A stretch of 64,000 nt of DNA, taken from Megaleporinus macrocephalus (lineage: Eukaryota; Chordata; Actinopteri; Characiformes; Anostomidae). Shown piece by piece: positions 1 to 12,854 of the stretch (positions are counted from its first letter, which is position 1; the number at the start of each line of letters is the position of its first letter). The translations under genes and the position numbers were made by a program. The stretch lies in contig CM038720.1 in assembly GCA_021613375.1 (NCBI GenBank), forward strand, positions 6,947,462-7,011,461. The letters run 5' to 3'. The notes below the pieces were generated by a model. It was not told the origin of the DNA. It ran no database searches and saw nothing but the letters and a program-made list of their open reading frames with translations.

Positions 1-510
1 GTTTATTTGCCATGCATAGATCTAGGGCTGCGTACCACCTCCAGATTTATTTTCAAATGCACACACTGAATAGAGAGCTAACATATTGTAAGGAGACACT
101 TGCTCAAGCTGAACAGGATTTATATCACAATTCGTCTTTTGACTGAAGTATTTAGAGTAGTTGTCTTTTTTGGCCAGTTCAGAAAATAAATAATGAGCTC
201 TGACTGTGCTTTGACTGGTCAGTTTGCCCACTCTGTCCTGATTGGTCTACTACCAGAGTAGCATCCTTCTAAAAGTTCTACCCTCACACCGGCTGTGTCT
301 GTTCTTATACAAGGGCGTCGGTTCTGGTGTATCAGTTTGAGTCAGAGTCTGATCCTGAAAGTCTGGTAGAGCAAGCTGGTAGATCCACTTATACAAGTTA
401 GACTGGAGCAGGAGTGGTCAGCTTTAACTGTTTGAACTCTCTGTTTAAACTTCCTGGCAACTGAGAAAAGTGGTTTCTGTGGCAGAAAGTTTCTCCCTCT
501 GGCGAGTACT
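1..510. repeat. Diverged copy of the 369-bp repeat family
   Basis: Positions about 180-440 carry the same ordered motifs as the tandem units at 1.6-3.3 kb: ctgattggt, then a cctgaaagtctgg block, agctggtagatccact, and gagtggtcag. The copy is diverged and contains no gene. The first 180 bases show nothing recognisable. Confidence 0.55.
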
Positions 511-550
511 TTGGGATCTCCAGGACCGGATAAAAACCCGGAAAAGCATA

Positions 551-1045
551 TTAGGCCCACTTTAAAATTCCCTGATGAATGGAGCAGAAGAAATGGTCCA
601 AAATTACTTGGGAAGAAATCTGGTTCCATTGTCTTCCATTCCAAGTTGAAAAGGTTTTTGGTTTCCACTGCAAAGGTTCTTGTTTGGACCTCCAAAATGA
701 CTTGGATAGAAATCTGGTTTCATGGTCTTCCATTCCAAGTTGAGAAGGGTTTTTGGTTTCCACTGTAAGGTTCCTTGTTTGGAGCTCCACAATGACTTGG
801 ATAGAAATGTGGTTCCATAGGCTTCCATTCCAAGTTAAGAAGGGTTTTGGTTTCCACTGTAAAGTTCCTTGTTTGGAGCTCCAAAATGACTTGGATAGAA
901 ATCTAGTTTCATAGTCTTCCATTCCAAGTTGAGAAGGGTTTTGGTTTCCACTGTAAAGTTCCCTGTTTGGACCTCCAAAATTACTTGGATAGAAATCTGG
1001 TTCCATAGTCTTCGATTCCAAGTTGAGAAGGGTTTTGGTTTCAAA
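551..1045 (-). repeat. About 93-bp tandem repeat, roughly 5 copies
   Basis: The phrase ccattccaagttgagaag recurs near 637, 730, 823 and 917, and as a variant near 1013. Each is followed by gttttggtttccactgtaaag and a block ending tggatagaaatctgg. The unit resembles the dispersed element seen at 31.7, 35.7, 49.8 and 55.4 kb (nearly the same order: aatggacc, ttgga, ctggttccat, cctgtaaa). The minus-strand open frames here are by-products of the repeat. Confidence 0.8.
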
Positions 1046-1239
1046 CCGAATGGAACATGATCGCGTTCAGAGGCCTCGATGCTGAATAAATAACAGTAGA
1101 GTGAATTTTTAGTGAATTCTCAAAGCGGCCTGAATTCTAAATCTTTCAACCGATGATTGATTTGAGGTTCATCCCATCGCTGCAGTGTTTGTGCTGGAAC
1201 TCTTTGTACTGCAAAGACAGAACACAACCTGATGTAACA

Positions 1240-3310
1240 TTCAGTAACTGCATCAGTACTAACGTGAGCGCTGCTTTTAAGTTACAAGCCCACGCGGCAA
1301 AATAAAAAATAAAATGATATTTGAGGCGAACAGAATATGAAAACATGATTTCTTAGTTTTCTTAGTGAAAATAAGGAAACACATCCTCCACAGTGAACAA
1401 ACCTAAAGGTGCTATATTTCTCTTGCGTTGTATGTTTGTTCTCTCTGAGGTGCTTTCCTGATGTGTACATGGTCTTATGTAGTTTTATGTGATTTCTTGT
1501 TACTGTACGTTTAAGACAGTTTATGTAAATTAATCTGTTCTGATTGGCTGTGTCCCAATATCTATATTCACCCCCTGTCTGTGCTCTGAGTGTGCTGTTT
1601 GTGGTTAACTCGCCCATTTTGTCTTGATTGGTCAACCGGTAGATCCACCTTCATATCTCTCTTCTCAAGCTTGATTGTGTTACAAGATGACATCACCTTG
1701 TTTCATGATGTGTATGAGTTTTAGGGACCAAAAACATGATAATTTGTTGGAACATGGCACTTTGCAATTGACTCTTTATGCTTTAGTATTATAAAGACTC
1801 CTTTTTATTACTGTACATCAAAGACTGATTTATGTAAATGACCACTGTTCTGATTGGCTGTGTCTCATTTAAGAAAAGTCTGGACTTATACACTCCTTAT
1901 AACTTTAACATGACTACATCCTGAAAGTCTGGCAGAACTATTTTCTGTGACTGATATCTCATGTCATGCTTGCTGGCAGGCGGACAATAAGGACTGTGTT
2001 ACAAGATGACATCACCTTGTTTCATGATGTGTATGCATTTTAGGTAACAAAAACATGATAATTCATTGTTACATGACTATTTTGCAACCAAGTATTTATC
2101 CTTTAGTGTTATAAAGGCTCTTTTTATTACTGTACATTTAAGACTGATTAATGTAAATGACCTCTGTTCTGATTGGCTGTGTCTCTTTCAAAAAGCAGTG
2201 TGGACTTGAACACTCCTTATGAGTTCAACATTAGCACATCCTAAAAGTCTAGCAGGATAAGTTGGTAGATCCACCGTCGCAAACTAGAGTGGTCAGTTTT
2301 GACTTTTTTCTGTGCACTGTGTGATATCATGTCACACTTGTTGGCAGGCGGGTAATAAGGACTGTGTTACAAGATGACATCACCTTGTTTTATGACATGT
2401 ATGTCGTTTTAGGTACTAAAAACAGGATAATTCATTGTTACATGACTATTTTGCAAGCAAGAGTTTATCCTTTAGTGTTATAAAGACTCTTTTTATTACT
2501 GTACATTTAAGACTGATTTATGTAAATTACCTCTGTTTTGATTGGCTGTGTCTCATTCAAAGAGCAGTGTGGACTTGAACACTCCTTATAAGTTCAACAT
2601 GAGCACATCCTAAAAGTCTAGCAGAATAAGTTAGTAGATCCACTGTCGCAAGCTAGAGTGGTCAGGATTTACTATTTTCTGTGCACTGTGTGATATCATG
2701 TCTCACTTGTTGGCAAACGGGTAATAAGGACTGTGTTACAAGATGACATCACCTTGTTTTATGACATGTATGTCGTTTTAGGTACTAAAAACAGGATAAT
2801 TCATTGTTACATGACTATTTTGCAAGCAAGTGTTTATCCTTTAGTGTTATAAAGACTCTTTTTATTACTGTACATTTAAGGCAGATTTATGTAAATGACC
2901 TCTGTTTTGATTGGCTGTGTCTCATTCAAGAAGCAGTATGGACTTGAACACTCCTTATAAGTTCAACATGAGCACATCCTAAAAGTCTGGCAGAATAAGT
3001 TGGTAGATCCATAGTTGCAAGCTAGAGTGGTCAGGATGACTATTTTCTGTGCACTATGTGATATCATGTCACACTTGTTGGCAAACAGGTAATAAGAACT
3101 GTGTTACAAGATGACATCATCTTGTTTTATGACATGTATGTGGTTTTAGGTACTATAAACATGATAAAACATTGTTACATGACTATTTTGAAATCAAATA
3201 TATATCACTTAGTGTTATAAAGGCTTTTTTTATTACTGTACATTTAAGACTTATTTATGTAAATAACCTCTGTTCTAATTGGCTGTGTGTCATTAAAAAA
3301 GTCTGGAATT
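1240..3310 (+). repeat. About 369-bp tandem repeat, 4-5 copies
   Basis: The phrase ttacaagatgacatcacctt, or its near match, occurs at about 1680, 2000, 2369, 2738 and 3108. The spacing is about 320 and then 369-370 bases. Each unit also carries taaatgacctctgttctgat-ggctgtgtctc and a block reading agtctagcagaataagtt. The first, shorter copy (from about 1500) is more diverged. No coding potential is seen. Confidence 0.85.
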
Positions 3311-3927
3311 ATAACTTCAACATGAGTAAACAAAGCTAAAATAGACTAAAAATATACAACTACCAACTACATCAAACTCTCTTATCAAAAAAACAGTTTA
3401 GTGCTGTGACTTTAATACAGGCCCAGTTTTATGTTTAAAGAAACCGTGTCTATTGAACTCATAGTGTAGGTTGATCTCAGTGTGTGGAAGTACAATCTAG
3501 GGGTTTCTAATAAAGGGGACAGTAAGTGTAAATACCTGCATGTATATGCATATGCTGATCTTTTGTTCACGGTGCGTTGACATTTCACTGTTAATACATT
3601 GTGAGATAAAACAAACAACTCAGCTAAAAGGCAAAATTCCCAAAGGTCCAAATATTACGGAGCACGGCCCAGATCGGAAGGTGCTACAGATCTTTACTAA
3701 TTAGTGTTCTTATTAGCTGGACTGCAAGGGAGATGTAAGGAAAGGTCTGCTCTGACAGTCTAGCAGGCTAAATTACACACCCTGGGATTTCAAATAACAA
3801 GTCAGCAAATGTGCTCATGGATGACTGGTTCCAGTGAACCATCAGAGGAGAGATCCAACATGCAGAACCTACATACACATACACATTCATTTGTATTTAC
3901 ATTATATCATTATTTTTTCTTATATAT
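3311..3927. other. Non-repetitive AT-rich spacer
   Basis: No gene, RNA or repeat could be supported. A 79-codon minus-strand frame (3412-3651) has no recognisable features. Confidence 0.5.
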
Positions 3928-6338
3928 TTAGTGTAAATGTAGGGGTTAGTGTTTAGTGTAAATGTAGGGGTTGGGGTTTAGTGTAAGTGTAGGGGTTAGG
4001 GTTTAGTCTAAATTTAGTGGTTAGTGTTTAGTGTAAATGTACGGGTTAGTGTTTAGTGTAAATGTAGGAGTTAGTGTTTAGTGTAAATGTAGGAGTTAGT
4101 GTTTAGTGTAAATGTAGAGGTTAGTGTTTAGTGTAAATGTAGGGGTTAGTGTTTAGTCTAAATTTAGTGGTTAGTGTTTAGTGTAAATGTACGGGTTAGT
4201 GTTTAGTGTAAATGTAGGAGTTAGTGTTTAGTGTAAATGTAGAGGTTAGTGTTTAGTGTAAATGTAGGGGTTAGGGTTTAGTCTAAATTTAGTGGTTAGG
4301 GTTTAGTGTAAATGTAGTGTTTAGGGTTTAGTGTAAATGTAGGAGTTAGGGTTCAGTGTAAATGTAGAGGTTAGTGTTTAGTGTAAATGTAGAGGTTAGG
4401 GTTTAGTGTAAATGTAGGGGTTAGGGTTTAGTGTAAATGTAGAGGTTAGGGTTTAGTGTAAATGTAGAGGTTAGGGTTTAGTGTAAATGTAGAGGTTAGT
4501 GTTTAGTGTAAATGTAGGGGTTAGGGTTTAGTGTAAATATAGAGGTTAGTGTTTAGTGTAAATGTAGAGGTTAGGGTTTAGTGTAAATGTAGGGGTTGGG
4601 GTTTAGTGTAAATGTAGAGGTTAGGGTTTAGTGTAAATGTAGGGGTTAGGGTTTATTCTAAATGTAGAGGTTAGTGTTTAGTGTAAATGTAGGGGTTAGG
4701 GTTTAGTGTAAATGTAGAGGTTAGTGTTTAGTGTAAATGTAGGAGTTAGGGTTTAGTCTAAATTTAGTGGTTAGGGTTTAGTGTAAATGTAGTGGTTAGG
4801 GTTTAGTGTAAATGTAGGAGTTAGGGTTCAGTGTAAATGTAGAGGTTAGTGTTTAGTGTAAATGTAGGAGTTAGGGTTTAGTGTAAATGTAGGGGTTAGT
4901 GTTTAGTGTAAATGTAGGGGTTAGTGTTTAGTGTAAATGTAGGGGTTAGTGTTTAGTGTAAGTGTAGGGGTTAGGGTTTAGTGTAAATGTAGAGGTTAGT
5001 GTTTAGTGTAAATGTAGGGGTTAGGGTTTAGTGTAAATGTAGTGGTTAGGGTTTAGTGTAAATGTAGGAGTTAGGGTTCAGTGTAAATGTAGAGGTTAGT
5101 GTTTAGTGTAAATGTAGGAGTTAGGGTTTAGTGTAAATGTAGGGGTTAGTGTTTAGTGTAAATGTAGGGGTTAGTGTTTAGTGTAAGTGTAGGGGTTAGT
5201 GTTTAGTGTAAATGTAGGGGTTAGGGTTTAGTGTAAATGTAGGAGTTAGTGTTTAGTGTAAATGTAGGGGTTAGTGTTTAGTGTAAGTGTAGGGGTTAGT
5301 GTTTAGTGTAAATGTAGGAGTTAGTGTTTAGTGTAAATGTAGGAGTTAGTGTTTAGTGTAAATGTAGGAGTTAGGGTTTAATGTAAATGTAGGAGTTAGT
5401 GTTTAGTGTAAATGTAGGGGTTAGTGTTTAGTGTAAATGTAGGGGTTAGGGTTTAGTGTAAGTGTAGAGGTTAGTGTTTAGTGTAAATGTAGGAGTTAGG
5501 GTTTAGTGTAAATGTAGAGGTTAGGGTTTAGTGTAAATGTAGGGGTTAGGGTTTAGTGTAAATGTAGAGGTTAGTGTTTAGTGTAAATGTAGGAGTTAGG
5601 GTTTAGTGTAAATGTAGAGGTTAGGGTTTAGTGTAAATGTAGGGGTTAGGGTTTAGTGTAAATGTAGAGGTTAGTGTTTAGTGTAAATGTAGGGGTTAGT
5701 GTTTAGTGTAAATGTAGAGGTTAGTGTTTAGTGTAAATGTAGGGGTTAGTGTTTAGTGTAAGTGTAGGGGTTAGGGTTTAGTGTAAATGTAGAGGTTAGT
5801 GTTTAGTGTAAATGTAGGGGTTAGTGTTTAGTGTAAATGTAGGGGTTAGTGTTTAGTGTAAATGTAGGGGTTAGTGTTTAGTGTAAATGTAGGAGTTAGT
5901 GTTTAGTGTAAATGTAGGGGTTAGTGTTTAGTGTAAATGTAGGGGTTAGGGTTTAGCGTAAATGTAGGGGTTAGTGTTTAGTGTAAATGTAGGAGTTAGG
6001 GTTCAGTGTAAATGTAGGGGTTAGTGTTTAGTGTAAATGTAGGAGTTAGGGTTTAGTGTAAATGTAGGGGTTAGTGTTTAGTGTAAATGTAGGGGTTAGT
6101 GTTTAGTGTAAGTGTAGGGGTTAGTGTTTAGTGTAAATGTAGGGGTTAGTGTTTAGTGTAAATGTAGAGGTTAGTGGTTTAGTGTAAATGTAGGAGTTAG
6201 TGGTTTAGTGTAAATGTAGGAGTTAGTGTTTAGTGTAAATGTAGGAGTTAGTGTTTAGTGTAAATGTAGGGGTTAGTGTTTAGTGTAAGTGTAGGGGTTA
6301 GTGTTTAGTGTAAATGTAGGGGTTAGGGTTTAGTGTGT
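3928..6338 (+). repeat. 25-bp minisatellite, about 96 copies
   Basis: The unit is ttagggtttagtgtaaatg followed by tagggg, with strict 25-base spacing. Variants include ttagtg or ttaggg at the start and tagggg, tagagg or taggag at the end. A rarer variant with tctaaatttagtgg recurs near 4010, 4160, 4285 and 4760, hinting at block duplications. TTAGGG occurs in many units but never as consecutive hexamers, so this is not a true telomeric tract. Confidence 0.97.
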
Positions 6339-7020
6339 AATTATAATGTGACCCACATAAATATATTTTGTTCTGAAAATGTTTGAAAACCAACCCGCAT
6401 GTAAAAGCCTAAGAAACTCCTCCAGAGCTCCTCTTCCAGAGACACATGCTGGCCCGGCCGCGGTGGTCCTCTGTGAGAAATGTGATTAAAGTTTTTTTTT
6501 TAGCTGTGGGCTTCGTGTAAACACTCGCAATGGGTTCTCATCAGGACATGACAGAGCTAAGTATGCTCATACTTCTTCTAGATTAAACGCTTTTCTCACC
6601 GCAGAGCTTCTCCCACAGGAGCTCCGGATGAAAAAGTGGAAAGCAGGACCAAAATGTGCTCCAAATGACAAAGGATACAATAAACGGCCCGGCTACACAA
6701 GCGCAGCTCAGACCCCACATTTTACACTCGCTTCACTGCGAGCGTTTAACTGCGTCTTCATTACTGCATGCAACCAATCAAGTGTTAACAGCTGTAAAAA
6801 ATGTTGCGCTTAAACCGGAAAGACAGTCGTGATGTATTGATCTCCGGCTCACCTCTCCTGGTTCAGCTGGCACTGCGTTCTGCTTGTGTACGTCTTTTGC
6901 TTTACGTTCTTTCAGGGGAGGGAATCGATTCCTTTAGGAAGTCAGTGAAGTCTAAAGTGAGGCACACTGTCCACAGTTAAGCGACAGATTCAATACTAGA
7001 TTTTACTTAATAGTATATAA
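6339..7020. other. Low-repeat spacer
   Basis: Mixed-composition DNA without a recognisable gene. A 61-codon plus-strand frame at 6628-6813 lacks splice sites or domain features that would support it. Confidence 0.45.
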
Positions 7021-7837
7021 TAGAGATGGAAGGATCGATCGGCTATGTATCGGTATCGGCCGATTTTTAATCAAAATATGTGATCGGCCGATATTTCTAC
7101 AATTTAGCCGATCCTGAGAGCCGATCCGTGGCGTTAAACAAATGAGCCTAATTTCTGTATTTCCAGCTAGTGTTTCATCCAGGAAGAGGAGAACCTCCTC
7201 TGGGCAACTCCCTGCAATTCCTATCTGAACCACTAGGTGGAGATACATACCCTTTCATTTTTAAACTGACTAAAGCAGCGGCGTCACGAGAAAAGCATGT
7301 CGTCCGTCTGGCAGTGTTCACCGTATGTGATGCAGACTCATTCAGGACGTTTTGGTAAAATATGTAAAATCAACGTGTCTTGTGGGAAACAAAGACATTT
7401 AACATATTTAGCACAAAACTAATAACCCAGAACACCGTGCAGACCAGATCTGACCAGTACAAACAGAACAGCAGCAGCAATTCTACATTTAATGATTACA
7501 GATTTAGTTTAAAATAACAGAGTCTGCGTTTAATGACTGCAGTTTTTACTGTATTTATTTAATTAGCTTTTTTAGTTTTAAATTGAAATGTAATGATTGC
7601 AGTATTGGTGATATTTGTTTGATTTACTTTGTGTCTTTACTGTTAATTTGGTTAAAAATATTATGTTGTTTCATATAAACTCGTTAAAAATGGTAATAAA
7701 CCAGTTTAGACCATGTTTCATGACTTGCTCGCTTAATAACTACATGTAGCCCTGCCGTGGCATATAGCCACGCCCTCGTGCTAATAGGTGATCGGTGGTC
7801 GGGATCGGCCTCAAAAACGCTGATCGGTCCATCTCTA
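7021..7837. mobile_element. hAT-like non-autonomous DNA transposon
   Basis: The 817-bp segment starts tagagatgga-aggatcg and ends with the inverted form (cgatcag... read as cgctgatcggtccatctcta). The first 16 terminal bases match at 14 positions. The flanks are gtatataa on the left and gtatatat on the right, an 8-base target duplication with one change, the length typical of hAT elements. Both subterminal regions are rich in gatcggc/gccgatc motifs. No intact transposase is present; short frames inside show no hAT motifs. Confidence 0.75.
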
Positions 7838-8159
7838 GTATATATTTCACTTTATTTAATTGTGTGTTATATGAACCATAGATCAAACTTTTCCATGTGG
7901 TTCCTCAACTTGTTAGATATTCCGTGGTTCTTATCAGTTTCTTGTTTTTTCAGCAGAAGCTAAGAAACCAAAAATTATGAATCCAAATATTTTAGATGGC
8001 TTATATCTGAGCATGTCATTATTTAAAAATAGTGATATAAAGTAACAGTGCTACCATGTACACACATAGGTTCTTATATACTGTTTGACTTGGAGTAGAT
8101 CCCAGTAGAAACTGAAAATTTTAATCTTGGGTAACGCTTCTGTCATCATTGCCCTGACC
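7838..8159. other. AT-rich spacer
   Basis: Nothing recognisable lies between the hAT-like element and the 39-bp minisatellite. Confidence 0.5.
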
Positions 8160-10260
8160 AATCACATAATTTCTTTATCATCACCAACACTGTTCCTTCA
8201 TCCCTTCATTCCTTTATCATCACCAACACTGTTCCTTCATCTCTTCATTCCTTTATCATTACCAACACTGTTACTTCATCCCTTCATTCCTTTATCATCA
8301 CCAACACTGTTCCTTCATCCCTTCATTCCTTTATCACCAACACAGTTCCTTCATCCCTTCATTCCTTTATCACCACCAACACTGTTCCTTTATCCCTTCA
8401 TTTCTTTATCATCACCAACACTGTTCCTTTATCCCTTCATTTCTTTATCATCACCAACACTGTTTCTTCATCCCTTCATTCCTTTATCATCACCAACACT
8501 GTTCCTTCATCCCTTCATTCCTTTATCACCAACACAGTTCCTTCATCCCTTCATTCCTTTATCACCACCAACACTGTTCCTTCATCCCTTCATTCCTTTA
8601 TTATCACCAACACTGTTCCTTCATCCCTTCATTCCTTTATTATCACCAACACTGTTCCTTCATCCCTTCATTCCTTTATCACCACCAACACTGTTCCTTC
8701 ATCCTTTAATTTCTTTATCATCACCAACACTTCCTTCATCCCTTCATTCCTTTATTATCACCAACACTGTTCCTTCATCCCTTCATTCCTTTATCACCAC
8801 TAACACTGTTCCTTCATCCCTTTATTTCTTTATCATCACCAACACTGTTCATTCATCCCTTCATTCCTTTATCATCACCAACACTGTTCCTTCATCCCTT
8901 TACCCCTTTATCATCACCAACACTGTTCCTTCATCCTTTCATTCCTTTATCATCACCAACACTGTTCCTTCATCCCTTCATTCCTTTATCACCACCAACA
9001 CTGTTCCTTCATCCCTTCATTCCTTTATTATCACCAACACTGTTCCTTCATCCCTTCATTCCTTTATCACCACCAACACTGTTCCTTCATCCCTTCATTC
9101 CTTTATTATCACCAACACTGTTCCTTTATCCCTTCAATCCTTTATCACCACCAACACTGTTCCTTCATCCTTTAATTTCTTTATCATCACCAACACTTCC
9201 TTCATCCCTTTATTTCTTTATCATCACCAACACTGTTCCTTCATCCCTTCATTCCTTTATCATCACCAACACTGTTCCTTCATCCCTTCATTCCTTTATC
9301 ATCACCAACACTGTTCCTTCATCCCTTCATTCCTCTATCATCACCAACACTGTTCCTTCATCCCTTCATTCCTTTATCACCACCAACACTGTTCCTTTAT
9401 CCCTTTATTCCTTTATCATCACCAACACTGTTCCTTCATCCCTTCATTCCTTTATTATCACCAACACTGTTCCTTCATCTCTTCATTCCTTTATCATCAC
9501 CAACACTGTTTCTTTATCCCTTTATTCCTTTATCATCACCAACACTGTTCCTTCATCCTTTCATTCCTTTATCATCACCAACACTGTTCCTTCATCCCTT
9601 CATTCCTTTATCACCACCAACACTGTTCCTTTATCCCTTTATTCCTTTATCATCACCAACACTGTTCCTTCATCCCTTCATTCCTTTATTATCACCAACA
9701 CTGTTCCTTCATCCCTTTACCCCTTTATCATCACCAACACTGTTCCTTCATCCCTTTATTCCTTTATCACCACCAACACTGTTCCTTCATCCTTTCATTC
9801 CTTTATCATCACCAACACTGTTCCTTCATCCTTTCATTCCTTTATTATCACCAACACTGTTCCTTCATCCCTTTACCCCTTTATCATCACCAACACTGTT
9901 CCTTCATCCTTTCATTCCTTTATCATCACCAACACTGTTCCTTCATCCCTTCATTCCTTTATCACCACCAACACTGTTCCTTCATCCCTTCATTCCTTTA
10001 TCATCACCAACACTGTTCCTTCATCCATTCATGCCTTTATCATCACCAACATTATTCCTTAATCCTTTTATTCCTTTATCCATTATCAGCATTGTTTATT
10101 CACTCATTAATTCCTTTACCTTGATCAAAATCGTTCCTTCACCCATTCATTCGTATATCTTCATCAACATTATTCCTTCATCTCTCCATTCTTTTATCCA
10201 TCATCAACATTGTTCCTTCTTTCTTTTATTCCTTTATCTTCATCAACACTATATTGCATT
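8160..10260 (+). repeat. 39-bp minisatellite, about 53 copies
   Basis: The unit is tttatcatcaccaacactg followed by ttccttcatcccttcattcc, with occasional 36-base units lacking one codon-sized block. The last 250 bases are degenerate. Because 39 is a multiple of three, a 665-codon frame (8127-10124) stays open across the array. It shifts reading frame between units, encodes only low-complexity text and is not a gene. Confidence 0.96.
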
Positions 10261-10697
10261 ACACCCCTGCTCTTAGGCATGATGACCTTATGGATAATCC
10301 CTATGTCAGCAGTGGGTTTACCTTAGTGGCAGGAATTCTATTTACATATTCTTTTGGGTATTTATTGTAACTTGTGCAGCTCAAACTTGTGTCTTGCTTG
10401 AATCCACCGAAGTTCCTAGACAGACTGAATAGCGGTTCAAGACAGATATGGCTCTGGAGGCATGATGTTACACTATCGGTTTGCTTTGATTGGATATTGA
10501 CATAGCTTGCATCTCTTTGATCTTCTGTATTTCCCCTTCATTGAGCCCAAATCCTTCTCATTTACAAATGTGTTATTTGAGTGTAGAGTCTTTACACGTC
10601 AGCACTTTTCAACATCTCTAGGGAAATCACACAGTTACACCTAAAACTGTACATCACATATGGTCGTTACTAACATCCTCCAATTTGTTGTCCTCAG
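10261..10697. other. Intron or upstream sequence before the Ig exon
   Basis: Non-repetitive sequence runs up to the acceptor at 10697. No exon for the first Ig domain is found here or further upstream in the window. Confidence 0.5.
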
Positions 10698-10988
10698 TAA
10701 GCGGCACGGTGGAGATCGTAGGAACCAACTGGACAGTGATGGAGGGAGATCAGGTGACGTTCCAGTGTCTAGCAGCTGGCTGGTTTCCTACACCACAGCT
10801 GTCCTGGACTGTGGACGACACACTAGTGGACCAACAGCTCTTCAACACCAGCTCTGTGGAGGTGGGCACTCTGGTCAACTCCAACAGCACTCTCAGGTTC
10901 ACAGCAGTCCGCAACATATCTGTGGCATGCCTGACGTCCATACCTGCCCTGATCACTCCTCAACGCAGCAGCGTTTTTCTCGTCGTTG
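10698..10988 (+). CDS. igsf5: igsf5-like exon: membrane-proximal Ig domain
   Basis: This 291-base exon is phase 1 at both ends, the usual arrangement for an Ig-domain exon. It follows a pyrimidine-rich acceptor (tcctcag) and ends at a gtaaga donor. The translation has the B-strand cysteine in [11 protein letters not shown], the core tryptophan in LSWTVDD, and the F-strand cysteine in SVACLTS. The usual D-x-G-x-Y before the last cysteine is replaced by RNISVAC, so the domain is somewhat divergent. Four N-glycosylation sequons are visible (NWT, NTS, NST, NIS), as expected for an extracellular domain. Confidence 0.85.
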
Positions 10989-12729
10989 GTAAGACATTTG
11001 CATTTTCATTGGGAAAACAGAGATCAGGCAACATAATCAGAATACATATCGAGAGAGACTTGAGTCAGTGACATAAAAACGAGTTTCACGTTGACTGACT
11101 CGACCTGCACTTTATTGACTCATGACTTGAGGCTTGCATTATGGAACTTAAAGTCAAATCAATTAGTCAAGTTGCGAATGCTTAGGGATTGATGTTTGAG
11201 TCAGACTCAAGGCTTGAGGCTCTGAGGTGCTAGTCTGAGTTCAGTCTGTAGGATTTGAGTCAGATTCAAGTCTTGAGTCATTCAATGCAAGTCAGAGCCA
11301 AGTTTCTAGGGTGTGAGTTTAGGTCAAGCCTAGAGTCTTGTAAGTACAAGTCGAGTCCCTTGGGCAGGGGTCGTCAAATCTGGACCTTAAATCCATTTTC
11401 CAGTCCTGGATTTATTGTTAGCTATGGCGCTGAATAGCTAATCATTTACACAAACAATGCAGTTAATGACCAGTGCTTACAAAATCCAGGATCGAAGTCA
11501 GAGTCAAGTCTGTAGTGTGTGATTCAGAGTCAAGTCTCAAGTCATTGCAGTACAAGTCTGAATCTCTGTCGTGTGATTCCGAGTCAAGTCTTGAATCTCT
11601 GGGGTCTGATTCTGAGAGGAGTTTCAAGTTTCTGGGGTGTGATTCCGAGTCAAGTCTTGAATCTCTAGGGTCTGATTCTGAGAAGAGTTTCAAGTTTCTA
11701 GGGTGTGATTCCGAGTCAAGTCTTGAATCTCTGGGGTCTGATTCTGAGAAGAGTTTCAAGTTTCTGGGGTGTGATTCCGAGTCAAGTCTTGAATCTCTGG
11801 GGTCTGATTCTGAGAAGAGTTTCAAGTTTCTGGGGTGTGATTCCGAGTCAAGTCTTGTATCTCTGGGGTCTGATTCTGAGAAGAGTTTCAAGTCTCTGGG
11901 GTGCGAGTCAGAATTAAGTTTGTAGAGCGTGAGTAAGAGTCCACTCTTGAATCTCTGGGGTTCAAATCTGAGTCCAGTTGTTGTGGTTCAAGTCAAGCCT
12001 CTTAAGTAGAAATCTGAAGTAAGTCTCAAATCTCTGAGGTGTAAGTTTTATCTCAGTCAGTCTTCAGTAGTGAATTTTAGTTTAGTCTCATTACTAGCTG
12101 CAGACATTGTGTTCTATAAAAGGAGCCCGCTCACTGAAATGAAGTGGTTTAAGTGGTTGGTTTGTCTGTAGTTTATACAGCAACTACGCTAGCTGGCTAA
12201 CTAAATCCAGCCGTGTTCTCAGGAGTTGGTAGATGTAGAAGAAAGCCAGAGAACTAGAGTTACAGTTCAGTGTTTTATAGCTGTGAAACTTTGGTAAAGT
12301 TCTTTTCATTACCATCAGCACAGCTAAGAGGATGTAGTTCTCAAATGAGCTAAAAGCTAAAGTTAGCAAAGTAGAGAAAACACCTCAGTTAGGCTTCGTT
12401 TGTCTGATTGAAACGGTCAGTCTGATGTCCATATTGTGCTGAACTAAGATAGAATCATTTTCTCTCACGGTTTAGTTTGATGAACTAGGTGAGAGGTACA
12501 CTTATGCTAGCCTGGTTGTGTTTATTAGCCTATCAATTAGCAGCCAGAATTCAATTGAATTAGAATTTAAAACTATTCGCCACCTGTGTTAACTCACGGC
12601 AGAGCATTTAACAAATCCATGCAATGAAACACCCACATATACACACACATAAGTGAACACACACATACTAGGGGGCAGTGAAACACTCATATATACTCAC
12701 ACTAGGGGGAAGTAGTAAAACACTAACAT

Positions 12730-12785
<56 letters not shown>

Positions 12786-12818
12786 TAATACACCCACTTG
12801 GGGGCAGTGAAACACTCG

Positions 12819-12854
<36 letters not shown>

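Noticed and set aside
3668..3682. Possible sequencing-adapter remnant (agatcggaag)
   Set aside because: Only ten bases match the start of a common adapter and the next bases do not. This is expected by chance.
3928..6338. Interstitial telomeric sequence
   Set aside because: TTAGGG never occurs as consecutive hexamers. The real period is 25 bases.
8127..10124. 665-codon open reading frame
   Set aside because: It lies wholly in a 39-bp minisatellite. The unit is a multiple of three, so the frame stays open by arithmetic. The peptide changes frame register along the array and has no domain.
11463..11925. 142- and 150-codon frames on opposite strands
   Set aside because: They are produced by the 66-bp repeat inside an igsf5 intron.
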